Assembly (NCBI GenBank): GCA_963930655.1
Contig: OZ005606.1
Span: 15,292,001 to 15,356,000 of the forward strand
Reading direction: 5' to 3'
DNA: 64,000 nt
DNA from: Myrica gale
Taxonomy: Eukaryota; Streptophyta; Magnoliopsida; Fagales; Myricaceae
In this document: one piece after another, positions 29,726-41,647 of the stretch
Position numbering within the stretch: position 1 is the first letter of the stretch
Layout: each line of letters begins with the position of its first letter
The notes under the pieces: model-generated
What the model was told of the DNA's origin: nothing
The model's input: the letters and a program-made list of their open reading frames with translations, nothing else
Database searches by the model: none
Made by a program: the position numbers and the translations under genes

Positions 29726-29737
29726 CTCCCCCTTGGA

Positions 29738-30994
29738 CAGTGGCGGAACCAGAAATCCAATCGAAGGGGGTCAAACTCTTAAAGAAAAATGATAAAATAA
29801 AATTACGACGTAATGCAAAAAAAAATCTTAGAGTTAAAATATAAAAAATTAAGGACTAGAAACACTAAAAATATTGAAATACACGTATAATACTATTGCT
29901 GATACTGAGAGGTGACAATTGGATCCTATTGGACTGCATATTTTGAAAACGTTGTAAAATAGCTTCATTCTCAATTATATTCATTTCAGGAGTAGCAGCC
30001 ACGTTAGGAGTACTAGACGACCCTACACTGACTGGCTTCTTTATCAAAGACTTATTCATTATCTAAACAAAACAAAACAAAATTCATTAATCTAATTTCA
30101 TAACCTAATAACAATTTCAATATAATGCACAATCAAATCATAATAAAAAATTCACAACAATCTCAATCAAATTCATAATCACAATATAAAATTCATCACA
30201 TTATTCATAAAAAATTAAAATAAATTCATCATAGATTCACAAACATTTAACAATTTAAATTCATGTTGATTTAATATGTGATGAATTCATAAATTCATCA
30301 CATTACTCTTATTATCTTTAGGAAGCTTGTAAGATCATCTAAATGTTGCAAACTTACCTATTTTGAGAGCAAATATATGTAGGGAATCTCAGCCTCTTCA
30401 CATAAGATTGGAACGTGGGTAATCACATCAATAGGAGATATGTTCTCAACTATAACACATAATTTGCATTCCACATAGGGAGGGGAAAACTTTTACAACT
30501 TCAAATGAAAGAAATCAATCCAATTATCTAGGTTGCAGTTACCAATATCAAACGGGACAAAACCCTTATTTTTCAATTTCATGACATATGTATAATGAGA
30601 TCAATCTCTATCTCACTACCATCCTTAAACTTTATTTCTCACCCATACTCATTACTGTCAGTTCATTATTCATCTCTGATTGACATGAGACCGGAAATGC
30701 TTCAGTTTATTTTTTTCTTATTCGAAAACATAAAACAAGAATTCATCACAATTTAAATTCATCAATTTGAATTTAACAATTTCACAATTTGAATCAGATA
30801 ACATAAATTCATAAATTCATGTTGATGAATTTAACAATTTGAATTTATGAATCAAAGTACATAATCTATTAATGGGGGGCAGGCCTGGGTTGTTGGGGGC
30901 GGGCTGGGCTCTTAACGCATAATATATATTGAAGGAATTTTTCAGGCCATGGGGGGCGGCTGCCTCCCATGGTCCACACGTGGTTCCGCCCCTG
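29738..30994. mobile_element. hAT-type non-autonomous transposon, 8-bp TSD CCCTTGGA
   Basis: Terminal inverted repeats CAGTGGCGGAACCA (29738) and CAGGGGCGGAACCA (reverse complement of 30981-30994) differ by one base. Both sides have the same 8-bp duplication CCCTTGGA (29730-29737 and 30995-31002), diagnostic of hAT elements. A 64-codon ORF (30059-29865, minus) beginning MNKSLIKKP could be the start of a decayed hAT transposase; no transposase core is visible. The duplicated target is the copia polypurine tract. Confidence 0.92.
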
Positions 30995-31414
30995 CCCTTG
31001 GATGACCATACACAACGAATATGCCTCGTTAAAACATTGCCAAGGAAAAACAATAGTGAAGAAAAAAGACTACATTATTCGTGTGTACCTTTGAGTGGTA
31101 GAAGATTGTCTCATTAAAACCTTGCAAAGGAAAACTCAATGGAACAAAACCTTATCGAAGGAAAAAGAGTACAATCTGTACCAATATAGAAGACTCCCCC
31201 TTAAAAAGACGATTACCTTCACGTACAAAAATCTTTAAGACGTCGCATTCCAATGTTGTGCACAATCTTCTTGAATATTGTAGTTGGTAATGATTTGGTG
31301 AATAAATCTGTCAAATTTTCACTTGAACGTATCTGCTTGACATCAATTTCACCGCTCTTCTGGAGTTCATGAGTTTAAAGAATTTAGGTGAAATATGCTT
31401 GGTTCTATCACCTC

Positions 31415-32200
31415 TAATGTAACCCCCTCTGATCTGTGTGATGCAAGCAACATTGTCTCATACAAAATTGTCAGATTGCCTTTAACTCATCGAATACCAC
31501 ATTTTTTTTAATATGTTGAATCACTAATTTCAACCAAACACATTGCCTGAATTGTAATTATTTCATAGTGATTCGAAGAGGTAACAAATATTGTTTGCTT
31601 GACGGATCTCCATGAAATGGCAACACATCCGTAGGTAAATAAATATCCAGTTTGCGATCGTCCTTTATGTGGATCAGATAAATAGTCTGCATCTGCAAAA
31701 CCAACCAACTAAGTAGTTGATTCTTTTAGATAATATAATCCTATGTCAGTGGTGCCTCGGAGATAACGTAATACTTGTTTGACTCCATTCCAATGTCTCC
31801 GAAAGCAGACATTGGAACCCCCTCTCTAATCTGTGTGATGCAAGCATCATTGTTTTCATACAAAATTGTCGGATTGCTTTTAACTAATCGAAGACCACAT
31901 TTTTCTTAAATATGCTAAATCACTGATTTCAACCAAACACATTCCCGGCTTGCCTCATGAATTGCAATTATTTCAGAGTGATTCGAAGAGGTAGTAGATA
32001 TTGTTTGCTTGACGGATCTCCATGAAATGATAGTACCTCCATAGGTATCCAGTTTGCAATCGTCTTTGTCTTTAGGACGAAATAGATCTTTCTTCACATC
32101 TAGTGATCGCACAACCATTGGAGTACTCAAAGGATGAACTTTATCCACATAAAAGTGATTCGAGACTTTTTCAGTATATGTCGATTGATGGACAAAAATT
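31415..32200 (-). repeat. About 400-bp tandem duplication in the RNase H region of the copia element
   Basis: TCTGTGTGATGCAAGCA recurs at about 31434 and 31830, and GACGGATCTCCATGAAATG at about 31601 and 32011, spacing 396-410 bp. The copies have diverged, so the duplication is old. Confidence 0.8.
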
Positions 32201-33440
32201 CAACTTGGAAAATGCTCAAGCAGCATGCCGAGACAGAATTTAGTTTTTCCAAGATCTTTCATTTCAAATTTATTTTTTAAACAATTTGCAGTGTTTGTGA
32301 GCTCTGCTGGAGTCCCCATAAGATTTAAATCATCAACATATACTGTAATTATTACGAATCTGGATTATGTTTTCTTGAAAAAAACACACGGGCAAAGTAT
32401 ATTATTCTCATATCTCTACTTCAGGAGGTATTCACTAAGACGATGATACCACATGCTTCCTGATTGTTTTAACCCATACAATGATTTTTGCAGCTTGATA
32501 ACATGCTTTTGGATGTAGAATTACATGCTTCAGGGATTTTCATGTATATATCATGGTCTAATGAACCATATAAGTATCCAGTCATGACATCCATTAATCG
32601 CATATCTAATCTTTCTGTGACTACTAAGATGATTAAAAATTTGAACGTAATTGAATCCATTACGGGAGAATAGGTCTCTTCATAATCAATATCGGGTCAC
32701 TGCGAGAAATCCTTTTGCAACAAGTCGTGTTTTATATCTCACGACTTCATTTTTCCCATTACCTTCTCGCACAAATACCCACTTATATCCAACAGGTATG
32801 ACATCTTCAGGTGTCTGGACTATAGGTCCAAATACTTCACGTTTGGCTAGAGAGTTTAACTCTGCCTGGATTGCTTCTTTCCACATTGGCCAATCAGTTT
32901 TACATCGATATTCTTCTACGGATTGTGGTTCAATTTCATCATTACTTTTGATAATATCAAAAGCAATTTTGAATGAAAATATGTTGTCGACAACAATTTT
33001 GTTTCTATCCAACATTTCTCTTGTACTCACATAATGTATTGAGATCTCATTATATTCAGGTACATTTTCCTCTTCATAAGTTATCTCTTCGGGAGCTTCC
33101 ACTTCTGGGACTATCTCTTCAGGAGATTCTATTTCATTAAATTGTTTTTCTAGCGATTTTTCTTTAGGAGATAGATTTTTCAATTTTATTTCCTGTATTG
33201 TGGGAATGATCTCTTCAGGAGTATCAATTTCTTTCTTTTGTGTCTTCCGCTTTGGAAAAATTTTATCTTTAGCACCCAGAGGACTACCATGCCTCAAGCG
33301 TGTATTGGATTCATTTGCTACTTGTTGTTCTTCGGGAATATTAATTCGTGCAAGGATATTAACAACTGGAATGTATGATTTCACAACCCTTTTATTCTCT
33401 ACAAACACATATGGTAATTGATTTACAATATCTTGCAAAT
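31415..33440 (-). pseudogene. Copia pol remnant: integrase edge, reverse transcriptase part, duplicated RNase H
   Basis: From right to left: a Pro/Glu-rich segment (33438-33050) typical of the region after integrase; a reverse transcriptase start (EVVRYKTRLVAKGF near 32740); a further piece in another frame (ERLDMRLMDVMTGYLYGSLD near 32580); and RNase H with ISWRSVKQT twice (near 32020 and 31610). The YVDD catalytic region is not seen intact. Several frame changes mean no product. Confidence 0.85.
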
Positions 33441-33641
33441 GAATGATCTTTTGAACTTCACGTTCACATTAATTGGTTCGAGGATTATTATAAGTACATG
33501 TCCTTTGACTTCAGGACTGAACTTTTTGCAATATCTTCCTTTGGCTTCAGGAATGAACTTTTTGCAACAAGAAAGTACACGTCATTTTCTTGTAATTTCA
33601 AGTACTTCCTTCACGATCGGTAGAACTTTGTGCTGATAACG

Positions 33642-33913
33642 TGTTGTAAAACTAAAGAACAATACGATCTAGAAAGCGTAACAAAGAGAGAAAGAGATAA
33701 ATAATTCTTCAGGAACTATGATGTATTCTAAATATTGTTGTTTTTGTAATACATCTCAAGACCCATTTATATAGGCATAGGGGTCATACATAAAATTAAA
33801 AGGAATTTAAATAGAATTAAAAGAGTACATAATGGTGAGAAAACTAAATGTTGTGGATAATAAAAAGGTGTAACGGTCATCCATAATAATCTATAATTAT
33901 AATATTTATAACC
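33642..33913 (-). repeat. 5' LTR of the copia element
   Basis: TGTTGTAAAAC...TATAACC, 272 bp; the last base is C where the other LTR has A. Small indels (for example an extra GAGAAA near 33690) separate it from the left LTR. Confidence 0.88.
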
Positions 33914-34228
33914 AAAAGCTTTTCTCCATAAATGCAACTAATCTAGACATCAATAAATATTAAACGTTAGAAAAATGAATATCACATCAGGTTTGTTTAC
34001 CAGTTCGGAGCTTCGCATCAAATATTGGAAGAACGTTGGGGTATCGTTCTTTCCCTTTAAATTGTCCCAAGAATTTGAGAAGATCTGATTTATAATTCAA
34101 CTACCGGTACCTTGGAGAGAGAATATAAACAAACTGTACATTAAATCATTTTAGAAAATGTAGTTACAAAAGAAGTTTTCATATAATTGACAAAGAAGAG
34201 AAAGAAAAAACTAATAATATAAAAAATA

Positions 34229-34612
34229 AAGGGGAAACCTCATTTCATATAAATAGGCAAAAATCAATCACCTCCCCTCAAGTTTCAATTTGTCCCTCAT
34301 GTTAAAAAAAATGAATTCTTTCCCTTTGTCCAATTTGGAGGTTAACCCCACGAAAAATTGACCGAAATCCCTAAAGGAAAAGTACTAAGAACTTTGAAAA
34401 AAAATTTAAGAAAATGATATTTTTTAAATAAAAATATAGAAATTCTATTTTATTTTTCTGTTTATTTTGGTGGGACATTTCCGTTAATCCATGACACTTT
34501 CTGTTTGATTCAATAGGTAAATCCAACTGTGGAAGACAATTGATTTTTCTTGCAACTTATGGAATGTAAATTGAAATTTGAGGGGTGCAATTTGATTTTT
34601 GCATATTTCCCC
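34229..34612. mobile_element. MITE, Mutator-like, 9-bp TSD AAAAATAAA
   Basis: A 384-bp element starting GGGGAAACCTC and ending ATATTTCCCC. Its two ends are imperfect inverted repeats about 50 bp long sharing GCAAAAATCAA, CCCCTCAA and TTTCAATTT. Both flanks read AAAAATAAA (34220-34228 and 34613-34621), a 9-bp duplication as made by Mutator-type transposases. The low-complexity target weakens the duplication somewhat. It has no coding capacity. Confidence 0.8.
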
Positions 34613-34745
34613 AAAAATAAACCAAATCAATCTTGTTAGCACAAAATAATCGGCCAAAGTGAATTTACTGGTAGGTACTTACCAATAAAAAAAACAAATT
34701 AATGCTGGCACTTGGCTAAAGTGAAATGTAGGATAAATTAGATTT

Positions 34746-35059
34746 GGGGAAAAGTTACTCTGCGTTCTTAAATTACGGGTCAATGTCATTTTAGAGGTTT
34801 AAACTACCAAATTCGTTATATTGAACCCTCAAACTATCAAAATTCATCATTGGACACCCTCAAAAAAGATATGATGATAAAAAACGTGGCATGTGTTATG
34901 AATAGACCATGTAGAATGATTTTGATGGTTGAATCTTTTTTGAGGCGCTTCCATTGATGAATTTGAGTAGTATGAGTGCATAATATTAAGAACTTAGTAG
35001 TTGAGACTCAAAGTAACGTTGACCTTATAATTTTGGGGCTCAAAGTGAAGTTTTCCCTT
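34746..35059. mobile_element. Second MITE-like element of the GGGGAAAA type
   Basis: Ends GGGGAAAAGTTACTCTGCG and, as reverse complement of the right end, AAGGGAAAACTTCACTTTG are imperfect inverted repeats, each followed by a GGTCAAYGTYA motif. It resembles the element at 34229 in its GGGAAA end. The flanks (AAATTAGAT, AAATTTAGT) are only similar, so the boundaries are approximate. The remaining gaps, 33919-34219 and 35060-35485, hold no gene; the latter is the likely 3' region of the DnaJ gene. Confidence 0.55.
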
Positions 35060-35485
35060 CAAATTTAGTATTATGTACCCATGGTGAAGAAATTCATCTT
35101 AATTGTAATTTGGAATGTCTACTCATTCAGACCCAGGAGAAGTCTCATAACTATATGCTTTTCTTCTTCTTTCTTTTTGCCTGTTCCTCTTTTCCCTTTG
35201 TTTAGGGTCACATTCATATGGGAAAAAGTAAGTCTATTTACTTTCCAATATATGGCAGCTAACAAAAAAAAAATGGCAGCTAACGAGGTCTCATTTTTGA
35301 AGCGATAAGCCATGGCTTGTTGTCTTGTTGAGCAACTAGTCCGCGAGAACTTCTCCAACTCATTTTTGAGTAGTACGATATTCACGTATGATGAATCATA
35401 ATTTAGGTTCTTACTTGTATACAACTGCCTTTGACATTTGCCTTATAACATGCAAAAGTTTGTTCCCCAAGCTCCCATAACCTCC

Positions 35486-37993
35486 TTATAGTCTCCTTTG
35501 AATGCCTTGCGCAAGCTGTGTTAGTCCCATCCCAATGACATACCATGTCATCGCTGCTAAGATACCAGGGAACCAGGAGCTGTTAACAATGCCCAACGCC
35601 AACGAGCCCCCTATATGTTCCTTTAATCCACCACCAGCCACTTCTCCAATCTGTAACCGCACCATAACTGAAGCAACCACTGCTATTATAGCTGGAACTC
35701 CCAGTACTGTGGTTGTCTTGCCGTTGTTGTTGTCGGGTACACGAACTCTACCGTTTCTATCCTCTGTATCCATGGATTTTTCTTTAGTAGGTAAAGGTTT
35801 TGAGCCAGATCCAGATGTCCTGTTAGAATGATCGTCTTGGGTGGAGGCTGGGAGAGCATGGACGGAAGGAATCCAATACTCATCTTTGGATATATAGTTT
35901 GATGGGGATCTGCGAGTAGGCGATGCGCTCTCTCTTCCCTGCTTTATAGCCGCTGCGGCATCTCGAAGCTTGTTAATGTTTGGCTCTGTAGATTTGTGGG
36001 AAATGTATGCCAGGATTTTTTGCGACTCTGATGTGAATCCACCTGCTTTTGGTGTTCGCCAGTATAACCAATTGGAGATAGATCTAATTGCATGAATTGC
36101 TGACATTCTTGCTTCTCTTTGCGGATCTGTTTCCTGAAACAAGTGCTCAAATTTTATTGTTTATGCTAGGAATTAAATGGTGCTGTGGAACTAGCAGGGT
36201 AAACAACGATAATCCTATTGGCCAGTGTTGATTGTACTGAAAATTCCACACGCTGGGCCTTTTCTTGGAACTAATTACCTTGTGATGTTGCGTGGAAGCC
36301 TTTTCCTTTGCATCCTGGAATCTGGTCTGGAATTTTTTAACGTCTGCAAAGACGTCTGAGGCGCCGGTTCCCACTGCATTACCCATGCCCAATCTTACAT
36401 TCCCACGAGGCTGCTTGTACATTAAGAACTCTAGAGCTGCTAGATTTGACCTCTCCACAAGCCTGCGATTCATTTTACCCATTCAGAAAGATATCGAAGG
36501 TAAAAAAACTTGAGGAAACTGGTAGATGGACATAAATGAAGGAAGTTCCTGCTCCTTTTATGACTACATGCATTAGTAACAATTATTTCCAATAATCTTT
36601 TAGTGAATTCATTCTTCGAATGTGCACTAGATGAGGAGATTATCTGTTTTCTGCTGAGCTTGAAGCACTTATAGACACAGAATGAACAGAACAAATGGAA
36701 TTACATCATGACCAAGTAGCACGAATTGGGAAGGATTCTTCTGCATGGAAAATGATGTCCACACTCCTATAATTCATGCTTCATGAAAAGCTAAATCATT
36801 TTGATGAAAATGAAACTATATTTCTTACTAAGCTTGTGGATGAGAGTGATTCGAATTGTCCAACTAAAACTATCTTATCCTTTCAGGCAACATGCCGCCA
36901 CACAATGATCCTGCATATTGCAAAAGCTTTCTGCTTTGAAGGCTTGGGTCTTTTATGCAAATATCAGCTTCCTCGGCACTGCTTCAACAATATATCTATT
37001 GATAAATTATATTAAACACGTTGTTCTCATTTTTTGATTAGTTAGCCCTGATATCTTCTATTAGGTGTCAATAGGGAAACATATAGAGAGAGAGACCCAA
37101 GACTATTATCTAGAGATGAGGAAATTGAGTAATATGCTCTGCTCACGAGATGCAATCAACTGGACATGTCTCTATGGCCACTTGGATCTTGTGTTCAGGA
37201 TCAGCCCACTGAGCAACAACCCTTGCTCTTCCATAAACCGATTCAATTGCAAAAGTCTTATCAGCTACCAAGGCACATTTTAAGCAGCCGACACACTTGA
37301 GTTCATCAACAAATACTGCCCTCTCTTCAGTTTCCGATCCAAACCATTCCGAGTATATAGGTTTGCCCGTGTAACCCTTAAGTTCTGCTACTTTGCCTTG
37401 CTCCTGCACCAAATCTTTAATAGTTAAAAAGAGCCAGTGCCCTAAAAGTAATATACATACATACATATATACCCTGATAAGCAAGGCTTCAGAGAGCTAA
37501 ATTATAGCAGCATATTAGGAGAAAATGAATTGGCCAATCATGATTTATTCCCACAATCATGATGCCAATTTATTGATTTTGATGTTGTTGCATGTCAATT
37601 AATACAATTACTTCTTATTATGTTCTGATAAAATTAGAAAATAACCACAAAAACCTTATCATAAGCTGAACGTGAGTTTGGATCAGAGAGGATTGCGTAA
37701 GCTTCATTGAGTATGATAGCCATGTCATGGCCTGCCGGCCCGGCGATGTCCGGGTGACACCGCTTCTGCAGCGTCCTGTAGGCCGTCTTTATCTGTGACT
37801 GGTGGGAAGAGCTGTCTATGCCTAGAAGATCATAGAGATCAAAGTCCATGACTGGAGATGCCGAAGCTTTGCAGGTCATAGAAATGCCGTACACCTTCTT
37901 AGCAATTATATTGAACGGACTACTGAGAGTTCTTGGTGATAACCTCTTTGAGGCAGTGGGACTAGTGTACAAAGGAAGACCTGCGGCGGACAT
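35486..37993 (-). CDS. DJC76: J-domain and ferredoxin-domain protein, chloroplast DJC76-like
   Basis: A co-chaperone of the plant plastid DnaJ family fused to a bacterial-type ferredoxin domain. Four exons read from the right: 37993-37655, 37403-37147, 36462-36279, 36133-35486 (475 aa), all introns GT-AG and phases consistent. Residues 1 to about 45 are Ser/Thr/Arg-rich, as expected of a transit peptide. The J-domain spans about 52-113 with the HPD triad at 80-82, the motif that stimulates Hsp70 ATPase. The ferredoxin domain (about 135-200) has CVGCLKC (Cys150, 153, 156) and CPVDC (Cys193, 197), enough for one [4Fe-4S] cluster. Two hydrophobic C-terminal segments (about 402-422 and 447-466) suggest membrane anchoring. 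I chose the ATG at 37993, since codons before it offer only TTG. DJC77 and DJC82 relatives are shorter; I call DJC76 from length and domains. Confidence 0.88.
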
Positions 37994-39358
37994 TTTCTCC
38001 CTCAAAAACTTCGAAGGATGAGAATTAGGAGATGGAGAGTCAGTTCAGAGATTTTTATTTTTATTATCAAAGGAGATCTTTTCCCTGGGCGTTTATATGG
38101 AAGATATTCGCCGAGGAAAAGGGAGATATTTTGAGTAATGTTGACAAAATATCTTCAGTGCAGATTGGATTTAGGATTAAGACATATGATTTGTTTTAAG
38201 CCATAAGATATTTGATTATCAATTGCATTTTTGAGTTTTCAAGAAAAAACAAAAAATTGACAATTAATTTTTTTTACTTATTTCTATTGCCATGTAAAAA
38301 TATCTGGCGGTAAAATTTCTAAGTGACAGCTTTTTCATTCCACCAGTACTGTTAGTCTGTTACTGACGAAGGACCACCCATGGTCATCCAGGGGTTGAAC
38401 TCTAAATATTTTTCCTTGAACTTACTGAATAATAATACTTGAGAAGTTCCTAAGAGGCTAAATATTTTGTCAGTTACACTTATTAGTTGTTCTTGTAATT
38501 TGATGATTTCTTACTGTTCAGTTCAAAATGTTAGAAAGTAGAGTTGTGATTCCCATGCTCTTCGTCCTTGGAGGCTGACTGTTTACTGTCCAAGTGTTTT
38601 TGGGGTTTAGGTTCACCATTTTGTTCACAATTTTTTCCTTTGTCTTTCTGTTCAGAAGTAGATTTCTCTTTTGCTAATAGGGATGTTTGTTTTAGAAGAA
38701 ATTTGTAGGATTCTGATAAAATTGTGAATATTTAGATAATGTTAAAGTTGTATTGACATGCATGCATTAGTTGTTAAAATATATTGATGTTTGTAAAAAA
38801 ATAATAAAATCTTGTATCGAAATACATGTGTTTTATAATTTTTAAATTATAAAATAAAAATAGGATGCAAATTCTAAAAGAGAGTGGTAAACGAACAGCA
38901 CTTAAATTTGGAAACAAAGGCTGGAATTGATTACCGCTCCAGATCTCCGATGACTCGGGACGCATGCCGTGGCCTGCCAAAGAAAAAAAAAACTTCCCCG
39001 TACATCCAAACAGATTAACGTTAACAAATAAACCTGTGATAACCGGATAACCGAAGAAGAAGATCAATAGGGCTTGCTCTGAAATATATTTGGGCGCTTA
39101 AATTCCACCTCAAAAGATCAAAACTTATTCATCTGCAAAGAAATGATCAAATGATTCATGAAGGGGGCATATCAAAAGCCTAGAAGGATTCCAACGTTAT
39201 GGTGACTAAAACTACTTTTTCTAGATTTGATATCATTAGTAAAGAATACCAAAATACAAATCAAACAACGTGTAGACCACTGTATAGTTCTGATTAAGAC
39301 CTAAATGCTCTCAGCTCAGGGATTCCCCTAGTCTAAGCTCTATTGCATTCACACTATC
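37994..39358. other. Upstream region of the DnaJ-ferredoxin gene
   Basis: No gene, repeat boundary or RNA seen. It is AT-rich and contains the promoter and 5' untranslated region by position. A palindromic AT stretch (ATAATTTTTAAATTAT, near 38835-38850) is the only structure noted. Confidence 0.5.
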
Positions 39359-39366
39359 AGCACAGC

Positions 39367-40311
39367 TAAGGGTGGGCACCGGATGGAACGGAACCGAAAT
39401 TGCCTATTCCGGTTGGCAATTCCGGTTCCGTTTCGGTACCCATCGAAATTGTGATTTTCATTCTGAGATTTCATTCCGGAATACTCCGAAATGGAATCGG
39501 AATTGCCAGAAACGGAACCAGAAATTTCGGTTCCTTATTTGGGCATAAAAGGGCAAGATTTTGTATGGGCTCATAACCAATTATGCAAAAAATTTACAAC
39601 TTTTACCTGTTGTCTAAATCCAAAATAAAGACCCAACTACCATTTAAAATACTACCATCCAATATAAAGGGCCAAAATTCAAATGTCAATAATCCAATTG
39701 CCAAATAATTAACAAACAATTAACCATAAACAAATAAACAATACAAGTAAGTAAATAAACAAGACATTCTTCAAACTACAAAAGAAAAACTAAATAAACA
39801 ATTAACCATACAAATAACTAAATAAGTAAACAAGAAAAGATGAACTTTAAACAAGTAAGCAAATCATCCAAACTCAAAAAGGTGAACTCTAAATTAAATT
39901 AGTTCTTTGAAATTTAAAAAAACAAGTAAAAGATAAAGATTAAAGGACATCCAAAATTCCAAATTCAAGAATCAAAATCCCAAGCTTCCTAATTCATCAA
40001 ACATTTCAAGCTTCTCCAATGCTCAATCTCTAAAAAAGACAAAAAAAAACAAAATAAGACATTTATAAGAGAATATTAAGAAAATCAAGTAATCAATTAA
40101 CAAAAAAATATTTATGAGAGAAATACTAAGGCAACCAACCAAATAAAAAGTCCAACTATCCACCTAAGGAACCCAAATAAAAATATTGTAAATATATATT
40201 CCGGAACCAGAATTCCCGGCAATTCCGCAGGAAGTTCCGGTTCAGGTTTCGGTATTGACCGCAACCGGTACCGAAAATTCCGTCGGAAACCGGATAATTT
40301 GTCCACCCTTA
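39367..40311. mobile_element. hAT-type non-autonomous transposon with CCGGTTCCG subterminal repeats
   Basis: Ends TAAGGGTGGGCACCGG (39367) and, as reverse complement of the right end, TAAGGGTGGACAAATTATCC. The flanks AGCACAGC (39359-39366) and AGCACAAC (40312-40319) are an 8-bp duplication with one mismatch. Within about 180 bp of the left end and 130 bp of the right end are many copies of CCGGTTCCG, GGAACCG and AATTCCGG in both orientations. The middle is AT-rich with AAATAAACAA repeats, and no transposase is encoded. Confidence 0.85.
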
Positions 40312-40319
40312 AGCACAAC

Positions 40320-40936
40320 ACCAGGAATACACTACAAAAAACAGAAGACAGAAGTATAACAACATAGTTACAACAAACTGCAGCACTAACACATTCGCAG
40401 TAACAAACACTCCCCGATGACAGCACAAACATTATATACAAATGTGTTGTGCAGCATCAAAGCTTGCACAGACTGCAGTACCAGGGCTGTATACACACTA
40501 CAACACCTTAAAAACAAATCACAACAAACACGACACATGGAAGAGCAACCACGTCAAACCACAACCACCATTACAACCATCCAATCACCACAAAAATAAA
40601 GCACCATCAGAAGGCATGAGAAATTTCACAATTACATGAAAACGGGAAAAAGAGAAAAACTAACTAAAACAAAACGATAAATTACAAAATAATTAACAAT
40701 AGGCGGCATAACAAAAGGACAGGTTTTCAAATTATAAAAAGAGCAAGGTGGAAGATCATCTTTAGAAGAGGGAGAAAGAATATTAAAGTTGAGAGTCTCA
40801 CATTGGTAAAGCAATGTGGACTATTGTATTCAATGACTTATAAATAAATCATCTATCTAACCTCATCAAATATAAGTGAGAAAACCAATAAGCCCAATTG
40901 GGCCTTCCAAAGTGGATGTAGATCTATGGACCGAAC
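40320..40936. other. Unassigned sequence left of a copia LTR
   Basis: No gene is visible. GTCTCACATTGG near 40796 followed by ACTTATAAATAAATC resembles the promoter part of plant LTR or TRIM elements, but no boundary could be found. Confidence 0.35.
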
Positions 40937-41319
40937 TGTTGGCTTTTAGTCACAATCAATGTTTTGATGATAACAATAGAAGTAATTGAGATGTGAAGCA
41001 AAACTGATCCAAAATGAGCACGAAGCAATCAAGCAACATCACCTTCAATGGAAGTGCTCTTAAAGTGAAGACTCAAGATGCTAGAGTAATCTTTGTAACT
41101 CTAAGACTTCATCTTTAATAAGGATTTCAATCACACACATGCATAAGTCTTCAAAACTTGCATAAACCGTTTTAATGTTTGTTGAAAGTTTAAAACCTTT
41201 TTAATGGCTTCAAAATATCTCAAATATACTCTCAAACCTTTTTATATACTTATGAGAAGTTAGAGTTTAAAATTGGGTATTTTAAGTTGGTCAAAATCGA
41301 GGTTTTAAATCAACCGGAT

Positions 41320-41510
41320 CATGTGTTAAGTTGAGGAGATCGACCGGCTCATGAAGCGGTCGACCGGAGCTACGACTGCTTGGTATAGCGGTCGACCGGT
41401 AGCATTTAATATAGAGTCGTTAAGCTTCTGACAATATGACCGTTGTGGAACGGTAACTTGAAGCGGTTGACCGGCTCATGTAGCGGTCGACCGACTCGTT
41501 TAACAGATCA
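41320..41510 (+). promoter_or_regulatory. Repeated GGTCGACC palindromes in the copia LTR
   Basis: CGGTCGACCGG or close variants occur near 41338, 41364, 41390, 41465 and 41487 in different flanks (GCTCATG, TAGC). They lie just upstream of the copia TATA box, from which the solo LTR now separates them. Confidence 0.6.
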
Positions 41511-41647
41511 CTCCTAACAGCTATTAACGACTACTTTTCTCATGAGGTGTGAGACCCCGATTTTAGGTCTGTCAAGTTATTGCTTATGACCTCTTAAGTA
41601 CGTATTATTGCAAGTGTATGTATGATTGAATTTATGATTTTTGAGGT

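Larger units (their letters stand above)
29467..33913 (-). mobile_element. Ty1/copia element, internally deleted, TSD AAAAG
   Basis: Two LTRs of about 260-270 bp (29467-29725 and 33642-33913) flank a reduced interior, with AAAAG duplications at 29462-29466 and 33914-33918. Read right to left, the primer site next to the right LTR gives CACGTTATCAGCAC on the minus strand, a sequence commonly seen at copia primer sites, and the polypurine tract is next to the left LTR (plus strand CTCCCCCTTGGA). The interior keeps only the C-terminal edge of integrase, part of reverse transcriptase and a duplicated RNase H; gag and protease are missing. A 1.26-kb hAT element sits in the polypurine tract. It lies between the two host genes, in their orientation. 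Confidence 0.9.

Noticed and set aside
29865-30059. Host small protein MNKSLIKKP...
   Set aside because: It lies wholly within a hAT element with 8-bp duplication and is more likely a transposase remnant.
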